Assembly (NCBI GenBank): GCA_945877005.1
Contig: CAMCQL010000103.1
Coordinates: 1-7,025, forward strand
Length of the DNA stretch: 7,025 nucleotides
Reading direction: 5' to 3'
From: Chryseobacterium gleum
Lineage (GTDB): Bacteria; Bacteroidota; Bacteroidia; Flavobacteriales_D; Crocinitomicaceae
Shown piece by piece: positions 6,400-7,025 of this stretch. The notes beneath the pieces were generated by a model, which saw only the letters and a program-made list of their open reading frames with translations, did not search any database and was not told the origin of the DNA. Position numbers and translations under genes: made by a program. Positions within the stretch are counted from its first letter, which is position 1; the number at the start of each line of letters is the position of its first letter.

Positions 6400-7025
6400 A
6401 TGACCGATAAAACAGCCTTAGTAGAAAAACTCGCATTACAACTAAAACGGTATTTACCTGATGAATTCGAAAATTTAATTGCTCAATTTATCGTTGAACA
6501 TTCAATTCGCTTTAAAATAGTAAAACCTCGGGCTACTAAATTAGGAGATTACCGACCATTAAACAATGGGAAATCACACCAAATCACAATTAATAACGAC
6601 TTAAACCCATACTCTTTCCTAATTACTTCACTACATGAAATTGCACACTTAAAAACTTTCTTGCTTTTTAATAGACGAGTTGCACCGCACGGCAAAGAAT
6701 GGGTGAAACAATACCAGCAATTATTAATACCCGTAATCAATTCCAATAAATTACCAAACGACATAGAAATAGCCTTAGTTAATTCTTTAATCAATACTAA
6801 AGCCTCCTCTTGCAATGACCTACCACTCTATCGTATTTTGAAAAATTACGATACACGGCATGAATCATTATCACTGCTTGAAAACATCCCGAAAAATGCT
6901 ACTTTTGTATTGAATGATAAAATGTATGTGAAAAAAGATATTCGCAGGAAACGTTATATTTGTGAGGAAGTAAGCTCCAATAAAATTTATCTTATTCATG
7001 CATTAGCTGAAGTTACTTTAATTAC
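6400..7025 (+). CDS. SprT-like metalloprotease-domain protein, 3' partial
   Basis: The frame is open from ATG 6400 to the window edge, giving 208 visible residues with no stop. LHEIAH places the zinc-metalloprotease HExxH motif at residues 79-83 (His79, catalytic Glu80, His83). HGKEW at 97-101 supplies the third probable zinc ligand, His97, in the HGxxW form typical of SprT/Spartan domains. A C-terminal region follows with two separated cysteines (Cys138 in SSCNDLP, Cys188 in YICEEVSS) and KDIRRKRYICEEV, which I recall from Bacteroidota SprT-like proteins. Those are about 200 residues long, so only a few codons are probably missing. Eukaryotic Spartan degrades DNA-protein crosslinks; the bacterial role is not established. 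It diverges from mlaE and shows no functional tie to it. No in-frame ATG lies upstream within the spacer that would suit a longer protein. Confidence 0.88.
   Translation, partial: MTDKTALVEKLALQLKRYLPDEFENLIAQFIVEHSIRFKIVKPRATKLGDYRPLNNGKSHQITINNDLNPYSFLITSLHEIAHLKTFLLFNRRVAPHGKEWVKQYQQLLIPVINSNKLPNDIEIALVNSLINTKASSCNDLPLYRILKNYDTRHESLSLLENIPKNATFVLNDKMYVKKDIRRKRYICEEVSSNKIYLIHALAEVTLI

Noticed and set aside
6549..6815. Leftward 88-codon open frame opposite the SprT-like gene
   Set aside because: The rightward frame carries HEIAH and HGKEW and stays open to the window edge; the leftward frame is its shadow.

Overview
The window looks like ordinary chromosome from a member of the Bacteroidota, most likely the order Flavobacteriales. 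The support is AT-rich DNA, TAA as the stop of all six genes whose end is visible, little Shine-Dalgarno sequence, and several lineage-typical families: a DUF5686 outer-membrane barrel, a Bacteroidota-type MlaE/MlaF pair, a tiny lipoprotein and a SprT-like protein. I cannot name the genus. I see no mobile element, CRISPR array, tRNA or rRNA.

Layout from left to right. (1) A DUF5686 outer-membrane protein, cut at its 5' end by the window edge, reads rightward and is followed after 3 bases by lptB, the ATPase of lipopolysaccharide export. (2) A 46-residue lipoprotein gene reads leftward, and its stop codon directly abuts the lptB stop. (3) A 574-codon Omp85/BamA-like outer-membrane barrel protein reads rightward. 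Its last 9 bases overlap the end of the next, leftward gene. (4) A leftward two-gene operon encodes the permease MlaE and then the ATPase MlaF, joined by a one-base TAATG overlap. (5) An 82-base divergent spacer. (6) A SprT-like zinc metalloprotease-domain gene reads rightward and is cut by the right edge.

The common theme is outer-membrane construction. LptB powers lipopolysaccharide export, MlaEF powers phospholipid movement between the membranes, the Omp85-like protein belongs to the family that inserts or assembles barrels, and DUF5686 is itself a predicted barrel. Both ABC systems lack their partners here: no LptA/C/D/E/F/G, and no MCE-domain protein, MlaA, MlaB or MlaC. They must work with products encoded elsewhere. 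The genes are packed tightly, with only two non-coding gaps, 48 and 82 bases long.

I found no convincing undescribed multi-gene system. The best leads are small: an in-frame tetranucleotide repeat that could switch the DUF5686 protein off, the unannotated 46-residue lipoprotein, a doubtful start and a poly-T tract in the Omp85-like gene, and a perfect palindrome centred on two abutting stop codons.
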